From positions 3,290,001 through 3,354,000 of the forward strand of contig NZ_CP107841.1 in the NCBI RefSeq assembly GCF_036346855.1: a DNA stretch of 64,000 nt. Reading direction: 5' to 3'. The stretch's first letter is position 1. Every line of letters begins with the position of its first letter. Source of the stretch: Streptomyces europaeiscabiei. GTDB taxonomy: Bacteria; Actinomycetota; Actinomycetes; Streptomycetales; Streptomycetaceae. Of the stretch, positions 39,774 through 49,319 are shown piece by piece. Made by a program: the position numbers and the translations under genes. The notes beneath the pieces were generated by a model that was given only the letters and a program-made list of their open reading frames with translations, was not told the origin of the DNA and did not search any database.

Positions 39774-41936
39774 GTGACGGACTCCCGCAGCCAGCGAACG
39801 ATCCAGCAGCTGGTCCTCAAGGTGCACAGCCGCTGTGACCTGGCATGCGACCACTGCTATGTGTACGAACACGCCGACCAGAGCTGGCGTGGGCGGCCGG
39901 TCGTGATCGCCGAGGCGACCCTCGGCCAAGTGGCCCGTCGGCTCGCCGAATACGCGGTGAAAAGCGAGCTGAAATCCGTCGCCGTGATTCTGCACGGTGG
40001 AGAACCGCTGCTCGCCGGGCCGGCCCGGCTGAGACAGATGTGCGCCGAACTCACCCGCGTATTGACCCCGGTCACGACGTTGGATCTGCGCATTCACACG
40101 AATGGCGTACAGCTCGGCAGGCGGCACCTGGAAGTGTTCCGGGAATTCGGTGTGAAGGTGGGAATTTCCCTCGACGGTGACCGTGCCGCGAATGACCGTC
40201 ACCGGCTGGACCGCCGAGGTCGCAGCAGTTACGACCGGGTGCTGCGGGCGGTCGAGCTCCTGCGTCTGCCCGCGTACCAACACCTCTTCCAGGGCCTGCT
40301 GTGCACCGTGGACGTGGCCAACGACCCGGTCGCGGTGCACGATGCGCTGACGGCCCTCGAACCACCCCGGATCGACTACCTGCTCCCGCATTCGACCTGG
40401 GACAGCCCCCCTCCCGGCCACGGCCACGGAACGGTCTACGCCGACTGGCTGCTGAAGGTCTTCGACCGCTGGGAAGAACAGGGGCGGCCCATGCCGGTCA
40501 GGACGTTCGACTCGGTGCTCAGCACCCTGCGCGGCGGCCCCAGCCTCACCGAGGCACTGGGGCTCGCCCCGTCCGACCTGGCGGTGATCGAGACCGACGG
40601 CACCTTCGAACAGGCCGACTCGCTCAAGACGGCGTACGCGGGCGCCCCCGCCACCGGCTACGACGTCTTCCAGCACGGTTTCGCGGAATTCGCCGAGCAT
40701 CCCGGTGTCCGGGCCCGCCAATTGGGTATCTCCGGCGTCAGCGAGACCTGCCGTCGTTGCCCGGTCGTGAAGTCCTGCGGCGGTGGCCTCTACGCCCACC
40801 GCTACAGCAGCGAGTCGGGCTTCGACAATCCCTCGGTCTTCTGCTCCGACCTCCGGGGCCTGGTGGAGGGCATCGCCGAGCGGATCACCGAGCGCACACT
40901 GCACCCCGCGGTCACCGATGCCGAGGAACTCCGGTCGGCGCAACTGAAGCTGGACCGGGAACTGCTGGCCCTGGTGAACGCCTCGCTGGCGGGCGATCCC
41001 GACTGGGACGCGGCCTGGCAGGTACTGGTCCGGCTGGACTCCGAGGGCGCCTCCGCCGCGCACCTCGACACCGTCCTCGGCCACCCGTATCTGCGTGCCG
41101 TGCTGCGCCGCTGCCTGGACGGACCCGCCGACCTCCCCCAACTGATGGCGACGGCCACGGCCGCCGCCGTGCTGGCGGAGACGGACGCCACCCTCGGCTG
41201 GCACCAACCGGGCCGGGACCTCTACCTCCCGACCCTCGGCACCCTGCGGCTCTCCGCACCCGGGCGGGTCGAGTGTGCGGTCACGCCGGACGGACTGCAG
41301 GTGACCGGCACGGACCAAGGCGGCAGCGAACTCGCCTTCGCATGGCAGCCGTTGACCACAACGGAACTCACCGACGGACCGCCGCTGCTCCTCGATGACG
41401 CCCACCCGTACCGCGACTGCTACCCGGTACCGGTCGCGGCTCCGCTGAGCCCCGGCGACCTCGCGCTCTTCGGTAAACGACTCCGCGCCGTGTACGACGC
41501 ACTGGACGAACGCGAGCCGGGCTGGCGGCAGGGCTCCGACGCGTTCCTCGGCACCACGGTCACCCCCCTGGCACCGGGCACCGGGCTACGGCTGGGGACG
41601 AACGCACCGGGTGCACTGGGGGTGGCCGTCGACTTCGAACCCGAGGCGCTGATCCGTGAACTGCCGCTGCTGGGAAGGCGGTCCAGGCTGCTCGCCCTGC
41701 GCCAGGTCGCCGACCTGAACGTGCCCGGCACCGGCGCGGGACAGCTCCTCGACGAGGTGAGCGAGGCCATCGGCCGGGCGAACGCCTCTACGGACCGTGG
41801 CACCGTCACCGAGGAACTGCGGAACGCCCGCCGCGCCCTGGACCGTCTCGCCGCCCTTCCTCTCGCTCAACTCACCAAGACCGGCGCACACTTGGCTGAG
41901 GAACTACGAAGGGAATGGGTATCGCTGCATGGCTGA
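39774..41936 (+). CDS. fxsB: FxsB, radical SAM/SPASM cyclophane-forming maturase
   Basis: A 720-aa enzyme. CDLACDHCYVYE (Cys 21, 25, 28) binds the SAM-cleaving iron-sulfur cluster, followed by LHGGEPLL and SLDGDRAANDRHR, the usual radical-SAM strand motifs. The SPASM part has CRRCPVVKSCGGGLYAHRY (about 325) and FCSDL for auxiliary clusters. The C-terminal ~340 residues are a helical domain special to FxsB. It crosslinks the Phe-x-Ser core of FxsA. GTG 39774 is the most likely start, with a weak ribosome site (GGGAAA). Stop overlaps the AAC(3)-like start by 8 bp. Confidence 0.88.
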   Translation: MTDSRSQRTIQQLVLKVHSRCDLACDHCYVYEHADQSWRGRPVVIAEATLGQVARRLAEYAVKSELKSVAVILHGGEPLLAGPARLRQMCAELTRVLTPVTTLDLRIHTNGVQLGRRHLEVFREFGVKVGISLDGDRAANDRHRLDRRGRSSYDRVLRAVELLRLPAYQHLFQGLLCTVDVANDPVAVHDALTALEPPRIDYLLPHSTWDSPPPGHGHGTVYADWLLKVFDRWEEQGRPMPVRTFDSVLSTLRGGPSLTEALGLAPSDLAVIETDGTFEQADSLKTAYAGAPATGYDVFQHGFAEFAEHPGVRARQLGISGVSETCRRCPVVKSCGGGLYAHRYSSESGFDNPSVFCSDLRGLVEGIAERITERTLHPAVTDAEELRSAQLKLDRELLALVNASLAGDPDWDAAWQVLVRLDSEGASAAHLDTVLGHPYLRAVLRRCLDGPADLPQLMATATAAAVLAETDATLGWHQPGRDLYLPTLGTLRLSAPGRVECAVTPDGLQVTGTDQGGSELAFAWQPLTTTELTDGPPLLLDDAHPYRDCYPVPVAAPLSPGDLALFGKRLRAVYDALDEREPGWRQGSDAFLGTTVTPLAPGTGLRLGTNAPGALGVAVDFEPEALIRELPLLGRRSRLLALRQVADLNVPGTGAGQLLDEVSEAIGRANASTDRGTVTEELRNARRALDRLAALPLAQLTKTGAHLAEELRREWVSLHG

Positions 41937-42723
41937 CGCCACTGGACCGCAGGGCCTCTCCGCCCGTCTCCAGGACCACTTGGCCGAGTTGGGCGTCCGT
42001 CCCGGCGGCGTCCTGATGGTGCACTCCTCACTGAGCGGCACCGGCCTCGCCCCCACAGCCGTACGCGACGCGCTGCTGCGTGCAGTCGGCCCCGACGGCA
42101 CGCTGGTCGTACCCGCCTTCACCCCGGAGAACTCCGACACCTCCCGCGAGTACCACGCGTTCACGGAGGGCATGACCGAGCGGGAGAAGGCCGAGTTCCG
42201 GGCGGCGATGCTCCCGTTCGAGAAGGACGCCACGCCCTGCCCGACGATGGGCGCGCTCGCCGAATGCGTGCGCACCACGCCGGGGGCGGTGCGCAGCGCC
42301 CACCCGCAGACCTCCTTCGCCGGACTCGGCCCCCGCGCGGCGGAACTGCTCGCCGACCACGATCCGCACTGTCACCTCGGTGAACGGTCCCCGATGGCTT
42401 CGCTCTACGCGGCGGACGCCCAGATACTCCTGCTGCGTGTGGGGTTCGAGGTGTGCACCGCCTTCCACCTCGCCGAGTACCGGACGGTCCCGACCCCGTC
42501 GACGCGGACGTACCGCTGCGTGCTGGAGGAGAAGGGCAACTGGGTCGAGTACGAGGATCTCGATCTGTTCGACGGGGACTTCGGGGAGATCGGGGCACGG
42601 TTGCCGCGTGAGCTGGTCGGTCAGCGGGAATGGGTGGGGAAGCCCGTTCTCCTCATGGACATGCGCGTCGCTGTCGACACCGCCGAACGGATGATGTCCG
42701 GATATCGCATTGAAATGACGTGA
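41929..42723 (+). CDS. AAC(3)-family N-acetyltransferase-like protein
   Basis: A 264-aa protein of the Antibiotic_NAT fold: VLMVHSSLSGTG (CoA-binding start), GTLVVPAFTPENSD, SAHPQTSFAGLGPRAAELLADH and HLGERSPMASLYAADAQILLL, with the conserved His and Glu of aminoglycoside 3-N-acetyltransferases. It is translated from within the fxsB stop region, so it belongs to the fxs operon. It may modify the peptide's N-terminus or a cofactor, or be a resistance-like enzyme; acetylation of aminoglycosides is not shown. The end is 99 bp before fxsC. Confidence 0.82.
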   Translation: MADATGPQGLSARLQDHLAELGVRPGGVLMVHSSLSGTGLAPTAVRDALLRAVGPDGTLVVPAFTPENSDTSREYHAFTEGMTEREKAEFRAAMLPFEKDATPCPTMGALAECVRTTPGAVRSAHPQTSFAGLGPRAAELLADHDPHCHLGERSPMASLYAADAQILLLRVGFEVCTAFHLAEYRTVPTPSTRTYRCVLEEKGNWVEYEDLDLFDGDFGEIGARLPRELVGQREWVGKPVLLMDMRVAVDTAERMMSGYRIEMT

Positions 42724-42822
42724 AACAAGCCATGCTGTCATGGGGGTGGTCGGGCACATTGTTGGTTCCGGCCAGATGACTCTCCGGCGGGGGAACTGAG
42801 GGCATCGACAGGCGGGGGGCGC

Positions 42823-44160
42823 GTGAACAGACATGTACGAGGGCGAGGCGCACCGGACAACCGGCCCTATTTCTTTCTGAGTTATGCCCACACTCCGTCC
42901 GGTCCCGACAACGGAGATCCGGACCACTGGGTGTACACGCTCTACAAGGACCTGTGCGCCGACATCCTGGCCATCACGGATCTGCCGGCGGGCACGCCCC
43001 CGGGCTTCATGGACCGGGAGATGCGCTCGGGAGAGGGCTGGCCGGTCCGCCTCAGCGACAACCTGGCGCACTGCCGGGTGTTCGTGCCGCTGTACTCCCC
43101 GCGGTATTTCAGCAGTGAGGCCTGTGGCCGGGAGTGGTTCGCCTTCAGCGACCGAATACGCCAGGCCCGGGACGCCGGCGCAGGGGACATCCCGGCGATC
43201 GTCCCGGTGCTGTGGAGCCGCGTCGGTATGGACCGGCTGCCCGAGTCCGTGCGCCACCTCCAAGTGGAACGCAACGCGTTCGGCGAACGCTATCTGGACC
43301 ATGGGATCTACGGGTTGATCAAGCTCAAGCGACTGCGGGACGAGTACGACGAAACAGTGTTCATGCTCGCCCAGCGCATTGTGGAGGTCGCGGAGGAGTC
43401 GCCGCTGCCGTCGAGCACCCCCCGGCCGTTCGAGTCCACGCCCAGTGCCTTCGCGCCACCCGGCGACGGCCCCCGCCGCATCCACCTCACCGTGGCGGCA
43501 CCGGCCCGTCACATCGTCCCGGAGTCCCGGAAGGACGGCCGGTACGGCGAGAACGCCCTGCACTGGAACCCCTACAACGACGAGACACCGCGCCCCATCG
43601 CCGCACTGGCGGAGGAACTGATCAGGTCGCTGGACTACCGGATCACCGTGTCCGACTTCGACAACGAGGATCCGACCACCGACGACCTCACGGCCGGCGG
43701 GCCCGACGCACACCCCGGGCCCGAGGACGCCGAGCCCGACCACCCCGCGATCCTGCTGGTCGACTGCTGGGCGGTCCTCGACGAGGACCGTCGGCGCAGG
43801 CTCAAGGCGTTCGACGCGAACGCCCGCCCCTGGGTCGGCGCGATCGTCCCCTGGAACCACACCGACCAGGAATGCCATGGCGCGGAAGGACGACAGGTCA
43901 AGGCGAAGCTGGAACGCACCCTCCCGCTGATCCTGGAGCGGGGGCGCCGGACCGACTGCCGGATCGCGGCCAACGGGGTGCCCACGCTCCAGATGTTCAC
44001 CGACGTGCTGCCGGCGCTGGCGGCGCACACGACCCGGCAGTACCTCAGGCACGCTCAGGCACATCCGCCCGAGGGTCCACAGCTGCCGCAGCCACGTCTC
44101 ATGGGCCCCACCTACCCGCAGCAGCCCGCCGCGGGTTCCGACCACGGAGGAGAAGCATGA
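42823..44160 (+). CDS. fxsC: FxsC, TIR-like protein of the FxSxx-COOH system
   Basis: A 445-aa cytosolic protein. Residues about 14-190 resemble a TIR domain: YFFLSYAHTPSG at strand A, LYKDLCADILA helix, GFMDREMRSGEGWPVRLSDNLAHCRVFVPLYSPRYFSSEACGREW (BB-loop region and strand C, here described over its length) and PAIVPVLW. The catalytic Glu of NADase TIRs would fall in SEACGREWFAF. The C-terminal half has a second alpha/beta part (AILLVDCWAVLDED, PWVGAIVPWNHTD). GTG 42823 after GGGGGG. It overlaps fxsT by 4 bp; cotranslation suggests direct partnership. Confidence 0.85.
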   Translation: MNRHVRGRGAPDNRPYFFLSYAHTPSGPDNGDPDHWVYTLYKDLCADILAITDLPAGTPPGFMDREMRSGEGWPVRLSDNLAHCRVFVPLYSPRYFSSEACGREWFAFSDRIRQARDAGAGDIPAIVPVLWSRVGMDRLPESVRHLQVERNAFGERYLDHGIYGLIKLKRLRDEYDETVFMLAQRIVEVAEESPLPSSTPRPFESTPSAFAPPGDGPRRIHLTVAAPARHIVPESRKDGRYGENALHWNPYNDETPRPIAALAEELIRSLDYRITVSDFDNEDPTTDDLTAGGPDAHPGPEDAEPDHPAILLVDCWAVLDEDRRRRLKAFDANARPWVGAIVPWNHTDQECHGAEGRQVKAKLERTLPLILERGRRTDCRIAANGVPTLQMFTDVLPALAAHTTRQYLRHAQAHPPEGPQLPQPRLMGPTYPQQPAAGSDHGGEA

Positions 44161-47100
44161 CGGCCGGGCAGCGTGGACGGATCATCACCTTCTATTCGTA
44201 CAAGGGTGGTACGGGCCGCACGATGGCCCTGGCCAACACGGCGTGGATCCTCGCCGCGAACGGCAAGCGGGTCCTGACCGTCGACTGGGACCTGGAGGCA
44301 CCGGGTCTCCACCGCTTCTTCGAGCCGTTCCTGGACCCCAACGTGCTCTCCGCCACCTCGGGCGTGATCGACATCATCACCGAGTACTGCTGGGCCGCGA
44401 CCACCGGCGGCCCGCGTTCCGGCCCCTGGCACCGGGACTACGCCCGCGTCGAGGACCACGCCATCTCGCTCGCTCCCGAGCGCCTCAACCTGTCCTTCCC
44501 CGGCGCCGGTTCGCTGGACTTCCTGTCGGCCGGCCGGCAGAACCGCGAGTACTCGGCGACGGTGTCGTCCTTCGAGTGGGACAACTTCTACGAGCGGCTG
44601 GGCGGCGGCCTGTTCCTGGACACGCTCCGCGACGACATGAAGTCCTCGTACGACTACGTCCTCATCGACAGCCGGACGGGGCTGTCCGACAACGCGGACA
44701 TCTGCACCATCCAGATGCCCGATGTGCTGGTCGACTGCTTCACACTCAGCGGTCAGGCACTGGACGGCGCGGCCGCCGTGGCGCACAGCGCGGAGAAGGG
44801 CTACGGCAAGCGGTGGATCCGGGTGCTGCCCGTACCGATGCGTGTCGACGAGGCCGAGAAGGAGAAGGCCGACGCGGGGCGGGCGCTGGCCCGGCTGAAG
44901 TTCGAGGGGCTGCCCAAGGGGATCGACAGCGAGGACCTGACGCCCGAGGACCTGAACACGTACTGGGGCAAGGTCGAGATCCCCTACCGCCCCTATTACG
45001 CCTATGAAGAGACCCTCGCGACCGTCGGCGACAAGAGCGGCAACGCCAACTCGCTGCTGTCCGCCTTCGAACGCCTCACGTCGGTGCTCTCCGACGGAGA
45101 GGTCACCCAGCTGCCGCCGATACCCGAACAGGTGCGGCTCCGTTGCCTGGAGGCGTTCACCCGGCAGCTGCCGCAGACGCAGGCGGTGGAGGTCCTGGTG
45201 GTCCACGCGGCGGAGAACCGTATGTGGGCCGAGTGGGTGGAGGGCGTACTCAAACGGTCCGGCTGCCGCGTCACCCTGCACGACGTGACCAGTGGCCCGC
45301 CGGAACCCCCCGCCCCGGACACCCGCGTTCTCGTCCTGCTGTCGCACGCCTTCGACAAGTCCCGCCATGCGGACGCGGTCCGCCAGGTCTTCAGCAGGGC
45401 CGTCCAGAACGCCCCGGCCGCCGTGCCGGCCCTGGCCCGCGTCGAAGAGGTCCGGCCGACCGGCACCTACACCGATGTGGTGGACCTGCACCGGCTCGGC
45501 GAGGTGGACGGCGCCGACGGGCTCCACGAGGTCCTGCGTCTGCGGGCCGAGCCCGTCACCACCGGAGGGTCGGACCCCCGGTACCCGGGCCGGGCGCCCG
45601 ACATCTGGGACGCGCCCCAGCGCAACACCACGTTCACCGGCCGCAGCGTGATCCTCGATCAGCTGCGGGAACAGCTCCGCGGTGGCATCTCCGTCGTACT
45701 GCCGCGTCCCCAGGCCCTGTTCGGGCTCGGTGGTGTCGGCAAGACACAGGTGGCGCTGGAGTACGTGCACCGGTTCATGGCCGACTACGACCTGGTGTGG
45801 TGGATCTCCGCCGAGCACATCGACAACGTCGTGGCCTCGCTGGCCGCGCTCGGCGCCCGGATCGGCGCCCCCGGTGGTGACGACATGGCCCTGGCCTGTC
45901 AGGAGGCCGTACGCATGCTGGGCCGGGGCGTGCCGACGAGGCGTTGGCTGCTGGTCTTCGACAATGCCGACAACCCCGAGGAACTCACCCGCTACTTCCC
46001 GACGGGCGGCGGCGGGCACATCCTCGTCACCTCGCGGAATCAGGCCTGGGCTCAGCAGGGTGCGTCACTGCCCGTCGACGTGTTCCTCCGCCAGGAGAGC
46101 GTGGAACACCTCTCCCTGCGGGCGCCCGGCCTGAGCCCCGAGGAAGCCGACCGGGTGGCGGAGGCGGTGGGCGATCTCCCGCTCGCCGTGGAACAGGCGG
46201 CGGCCTGGCTCGCCGAGACGGCCACACCGATCGAGGAGTATCTCAGCGAGCTCGCCGAACAGACCACTCATGTCCTCGACCTCAACCAGCCCACCGACTA
46301 CCCCACGACGGTGGCCGCGACCTGGAACATCTCCATCACCCGGCTGCAGGAACGTTCTCCTGCCTCGGTACGGCTGCTGCAGCTGTGCGCGTTCATGGCC
46401 CCCGAGCCGATATCGTCCCGCCTGCTCTACAGCAAGGAGATGCGCGACGAGCTGCGAAAGGTGGACCCCGCTTTTCAGGAGAGCCTGATGGTGGGCCGGG
46501 CCATCAGCGAGATCGCCCGCCTCGCCCTCGCCAAGGTCGACCAGGTCAGCAACAGCGTCCAGATCCACCGGCTGGTGCAGGCGGTCATCCGCTCCCAGCT
46601 CACCGAGGAGGAGCAGCGCCACGCCCGGCACGTCGTCCACACCGTTCTCGCGGGCGCCCGGCCCGACGACGACGAACCCACCGACAACCCCGGGGACTGG
46701 CCGCGCTTCGAGGTGATCTGGCCGCACCTGCGCGCCGCGGACGTCCGGAACTGCTCGGAGGTCGAACCCCGCCGTCTGCTCATCGACCGCGTTCGGTACA
46801 TGTGGAAGCGCGGGGACTTCCCGGGTGCTCAGCGCCTCGCCGACGATCTGCTGGTGCACTGGAAGCCCCAGTTGGGCGAGAACCACCGGCAGTACCTGTA
46901 TCTGCGCTGCCAGCTCGCCAACGTGCTGCGCTCCCAGGGGCGTTATGTGGAGGCCGAGAAGATAGACAGGGATCTGCTGGACCGTCAGCGCCGGGTCCTC
47001 GGGCCTTCGGACGCGCACACGTACATCACCACATCGTCCCTCGCCAGCGACTACGCGGCCCTGGGTGAGTACAGCAAGGCGGAGAGGCTGGCCCGCGAAG

Positions 47101-48095
47101 CACGCGAGGGGTTCAGCCGCACCTTCTACCCGGCGCACCCCAGGACGCTCAGCGCGGCGAACAACCTGGCGCTGGCACTGCGCATGGTCGGCCGCTACGA
47201 CGACGCCCGGGACATCGACCAGGACACGTACAACCGCCGCAAGGACGTGCTCGGACCCGATCACCCCTACACCCTCTCGTCGGCCTCCAGCCTCGGCCGG
47301 GACCTGCGCGAAGTCGGCCACTACACCGACTCGGTGAAGCTGTTGGCGCAGGCGTACGAGGCTCACAAGCGCGTGCTCGGCAAGGACTTCCCCGGCACTC
47401 TCAGCTGTGCGAAGTCGCTGGCGGTGTCTCTGCGGCGGGCGGGTGAGTTCAAGGACGCCCACCGTCTGACGCAGGCGACCCGCGACCAGTACCACGCCCA
47501 GTACGACGCCCACACCCCCGACTCGCTCGCCTGCGACCTGAACCTGGCGGCCGACCTGTACGCCGCCGACAAGCGGGAAGAGGCCCGGCGGATCGCGCTG
47601 GAGGCGCTGGCCGAGTACCGGAAGGTACCGGGCGAGGAACACCCGTACACCCAGGCCGCACTGAACAACCTGGGCGTCTACCACTGGGCCTGCGGGGACG
47701 CGGAGGAGGCGACAGCGGTGTTCCTGCGGGTGATGGTCCGCATGGCCGAGGTGCTGGGCGACCAGCATCCGCACACACTCTTCTGCCGCACCAACTACGC
47801 GAACGTGCTGGCCGAGCAGGGCCGCCCGGAGGAGGCGTGGGTCCTGGAGGAGCCGAACCGCGACGCCCTCCGGGGGGTTCTCGGCGAACAGCATCCGGAG
47901 GCCCTGGCCGTGGTCGCCAACTCCACGCTGACGCTGCGCGCGCTGGGCCGGGTGGCGGAGGCGGACCGCCTCCGCGACGAGGTGGTCGCCGAACTCGTCA
48001 AACAGAGAAGGCAGTTGGGAGAGGGCAGCGGCGTCACTCACCTGGTGGCGCAGGGCCGACGGGTGTACCGCGACCTGGAGCCGCTGGCGGTGTGA
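44157..48095 (+). CDS. fxsT: FxsT, MinD-like ATPase, TIR-like, STAND NTPase and TPR protein
   Basis: A 1312-aa protein. Residues 8-330: MinD/ParA-type ATPase with deviant Walker A YSYKGGTGRTMALAN, DWDLEAPG and IDSRTGLSDNA. About 343-460: TIR-like strand-helix unit (VEVLVVHAAENRMWAEWVEGVL). About 500-800: NB-ARC/STAND NTPase with FGLGGVGKTQVALE (521), LLVFDNADN and ILVTSRNQAW, then a winged helix. About 880-1312: TPRs such as GEYSKAERLAREAREGF and GRYDDARDIDQDTYNR, repeated roughly every 42 residues. This is a peptide- or ligand-sensing STAND regulator layout. Starts at ATG 44157 inside the fxsC stop. Confidence 0.87.
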   Translation: MTAGQRGRIITFYSYKGGTGRTMALANTAWILAANGKRVLTVDWDLEAPGLHRFFEPFLDPNVLSATSGVIDIITEYCWAATTGGPRSGPWHRDYARVEDHAISLAPERLNLSFPGAGSLDFLSAGRQNREYSATVSSFEWDNFYERLGGGLFLDTLRDDMKSSYDYVLIDSRTGLSDNADICTIQMPDVLVDCFTLSGQALDGAAAVAHSAEKGYGKRWIRVLPVPMRVDEAEKEKADAGRALARLKFEGLPKGIDSEDLTPEDLNTYWGKVEIPYRPYYAYEETLATVGDKSGNANSLLSAFERLTSVLSDGEVTQLPPIPEQVRLRCLEAFTRQLPQTQAVEVLVVHAAENRMWAEWVEGVLKRSGCRVTLHDVTSGPPEPPAPDTRVLVLLSHAFDKSRHADAVRQVFSRAVQNAPAAVPALARVEEVRPTGTYTDVVDLHRLGEVDGADGLHEVLRLRAEPVTTGGSDPRYPGRAPDIWDAPQRNTTFTGRSVILDQLREQLRGGISVVLPRPQALFGLGGVGKTQVALEYVHRFMADYDLVWWISAEHIDNVVASLAALGARIGAPGGDDMALACQEAVRMLGRGVPTRRWLLVFDNADNPEELTRYFPTGGGGHILVTSRNQAWAQQGASLPVDVFLRQESVEHLSLRAPGLSPEEADRVAEAVGDLPLAVEQAAAWLAETATPIEEYLSELAEQTTHVLDLNQPTDYPTTVAATWNISITRLQERSPASVRLLQLCAFMAPEPISSRLLYSKEMRDELRKVDPAFQESLMVGRAISEIARLALAKVDQVSNSVQIHRLVQAVIRSQLTEEEQRHARHVVHTVLAGARPDDDEPTDNPGDWPRFEVIWPHLRAADVRNCSEVEPRRLLIDRVRYMWKRGDFPGAQRLADDLLVHWKPQLGENHRQYLYLRCQLANVLRSQGRYVEAEKIDRDLLDRQRRVLGPSDAHTYITTSSLASDYAALGEYSKAERLAREAREGFSRTFYPAHPRTLSAANNLALALRMVGRYDDARDIDQDTYNRRKDVLGPDHPYTLSSASSLGRDLREVGHYTDSVKLLAQAYEAHKRVLGKDFPGTLSCAKSLAVSLRRAGEFKDAHRLTQATRDQYHAQYDAHTPDSLACDLNLAADLYAADKREEARRIALEALAEYRKVPGEEHPYTQAALNNLGVYHWACGDAEEATAVFLRVMVRMAEVLGDQHPHTLFCRTNYANVLAEQGRPEEAWVLEEPNRDALRGVLGEQHPEALAVVANSTLTLRALGRVAEADRLRDEVVAELVKQRRQLGEGSGVTHLVAQGRRVYRDLEPLAV

Positions 48096-48126
48096 CGGTC
48101 GCCTTGGAGCGGCCTTCCGGGCCGGC

Positions 48127-49038
48127 TCAGACGGGCGGGGTCACCGGCAGCAGCGCGCCTCTGAGGAGCCAGCTCAGGACCCCCGGGAGGGCGCGGAGCG
48201 AGGCGAAGTGGGCTGCGGCGGGTTCGAGGACGGCGGTGGCGCGGGGGATGCGGTCGGCCAGCCAGGAGGAGTGGGCGGCCGGGGAGAAGACGTCCTTCGC
48301 GCCGTACCAGAACAGCACGGGCACCCGGATCTCGCCGGGTTCGAAGCCCCACGGAGAGGTCAGCGCGAGCGCGTCGTCGATCCACCCGTAGGGCGAGGTC
48401 CGTACCGCCTCCTGGTAGTTGCGCAGCAGCATCGAGCGGATGCCGTTGTCGGAGACGATCAGCCGGTCCTCGACGGTGAGGTCGTCACGTAGTTGTTCCA
48501 GCAGCCGCGCCGGATCGGAGCGGATCGCCGCGGACCGCGGGATGAGCCGATCCGTGAAGCCCTGGGGGTCGGTGAGCGCGCAGCGGAACTCACGGACGTT
48601 GGACGGGGCCATGCCCGCGTACCAGTCGAGTCCCGCGGCGTCCTGCGGCGCGAGGGTCACCAGGGCGGCGGCCCGGGTCACCCGCTGCGGCAGCAGCGCG
48701 GCGCACGCCAACGCGTGCGGGGCCCCGCCGGAGCGGCCCACCACGGCGAAGCGGTCCACGCCCAGCGCGTCGGCGACGACGGTCACATCCTCCACGGCGT
48801 CGACGATCCGCCGTCCCGGTCTGCGGTCGGATCCCCCGTACCCCGGCCGGTCGTAGCTGATGAGCCGCGTTCCCCGCTGGTAGAGGAACATCGACCGCGG
48901 ACGGGGACCGACCCGGCTGCCCGGCATGCCGTGGAACAGGAAGACCGGTCGCCCAAAGGGATCCCCCGAGCACTCGACCCGTAACAGCCGTCCGTCGGAC
49001 GCCCGGACATGGGTCGGTGCCCGCGCCAGGTCATGCAC
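48127..49038 (-). CDS. alpha/beta hydrolase
   Basis: A 303-aa alpha/beta-hydrolase-fold protein. PVFLFHGMPGSRVGPR holds the HG oxyanion dipeptide, SYDRPGYGGSD the strand-4 turn, and VVGRSGGAPHALA the nucleophile elbow (Ser of GRSGG, about residue 109). The acid is Asp in YGAKDVFSP and the base His in PAAAHFASL. GTG 49036-49038 has GGAGGGGG upstream; the longer frame starting at 49176 lacks one. It faces fxsT convergently with a 31-bp gap. Substrate unknown; no signal peptide. Confidence 0.87.
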   Translation of the reverse strand: MHDLARAPTHVRASDGRLLRVECSGDPFGRPVFLFHGMPGSRVGPRPRSMFLYQRGTRLISYDRPGYGGSDRRPGRRIVDAVEDVTVVADALGVDRFAVVGRSGGAPHALACAALLPQRVTRAAALVTLAPQDAAGLDWYAGMAPSNVREFRCALTDPQGFTDRLIPRSAAIRSDPARLLEQLRDDLTVEDRLIVSDNGIRSMLLRNYQEAVRTSPYGWIDDALALTSPWGFEPGEIRVPVLFWYGAKDVFSPAAHSSWLADRIPRATAVLEPAAAHFASLRALPGVLSWLLRGALLPVTPPV

Positions 49039-49319
49039 AGCGCTCCCCCTCCCTCGGTCCGTGGACCGGGACACGCTGCCGGAACATTTCCCGTCCGCCC
49101 GTCCCACGAAACGATCCCGGCCGGCGGCCGTCACCCCCGGAGAGACGAGCGTGTGCGTACGGCTCGCACCACACAAGCACCATGCCCGACGCGTGTCTTG
49201 ACTTCACCATCCCTTCACGTCAAATTCGAGGCTCCGCACACCGCCCGGGGCGAACGGGAGCGTTGCCGCCGGGGTAACAGCACGGCCACCTGTCCCTTCA
49301 TGAGGCTGGAGCGTCCGGC

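Noticed and set aside
42823..48095. fxsC and fxsT as an ordinary defence STAND/TIR pair unrelated to RiPPs
   Set aside because: The FNSSI precursor and the radical SAM/SPASM enzyme directly upstream identify the FxSxx-COOH system.
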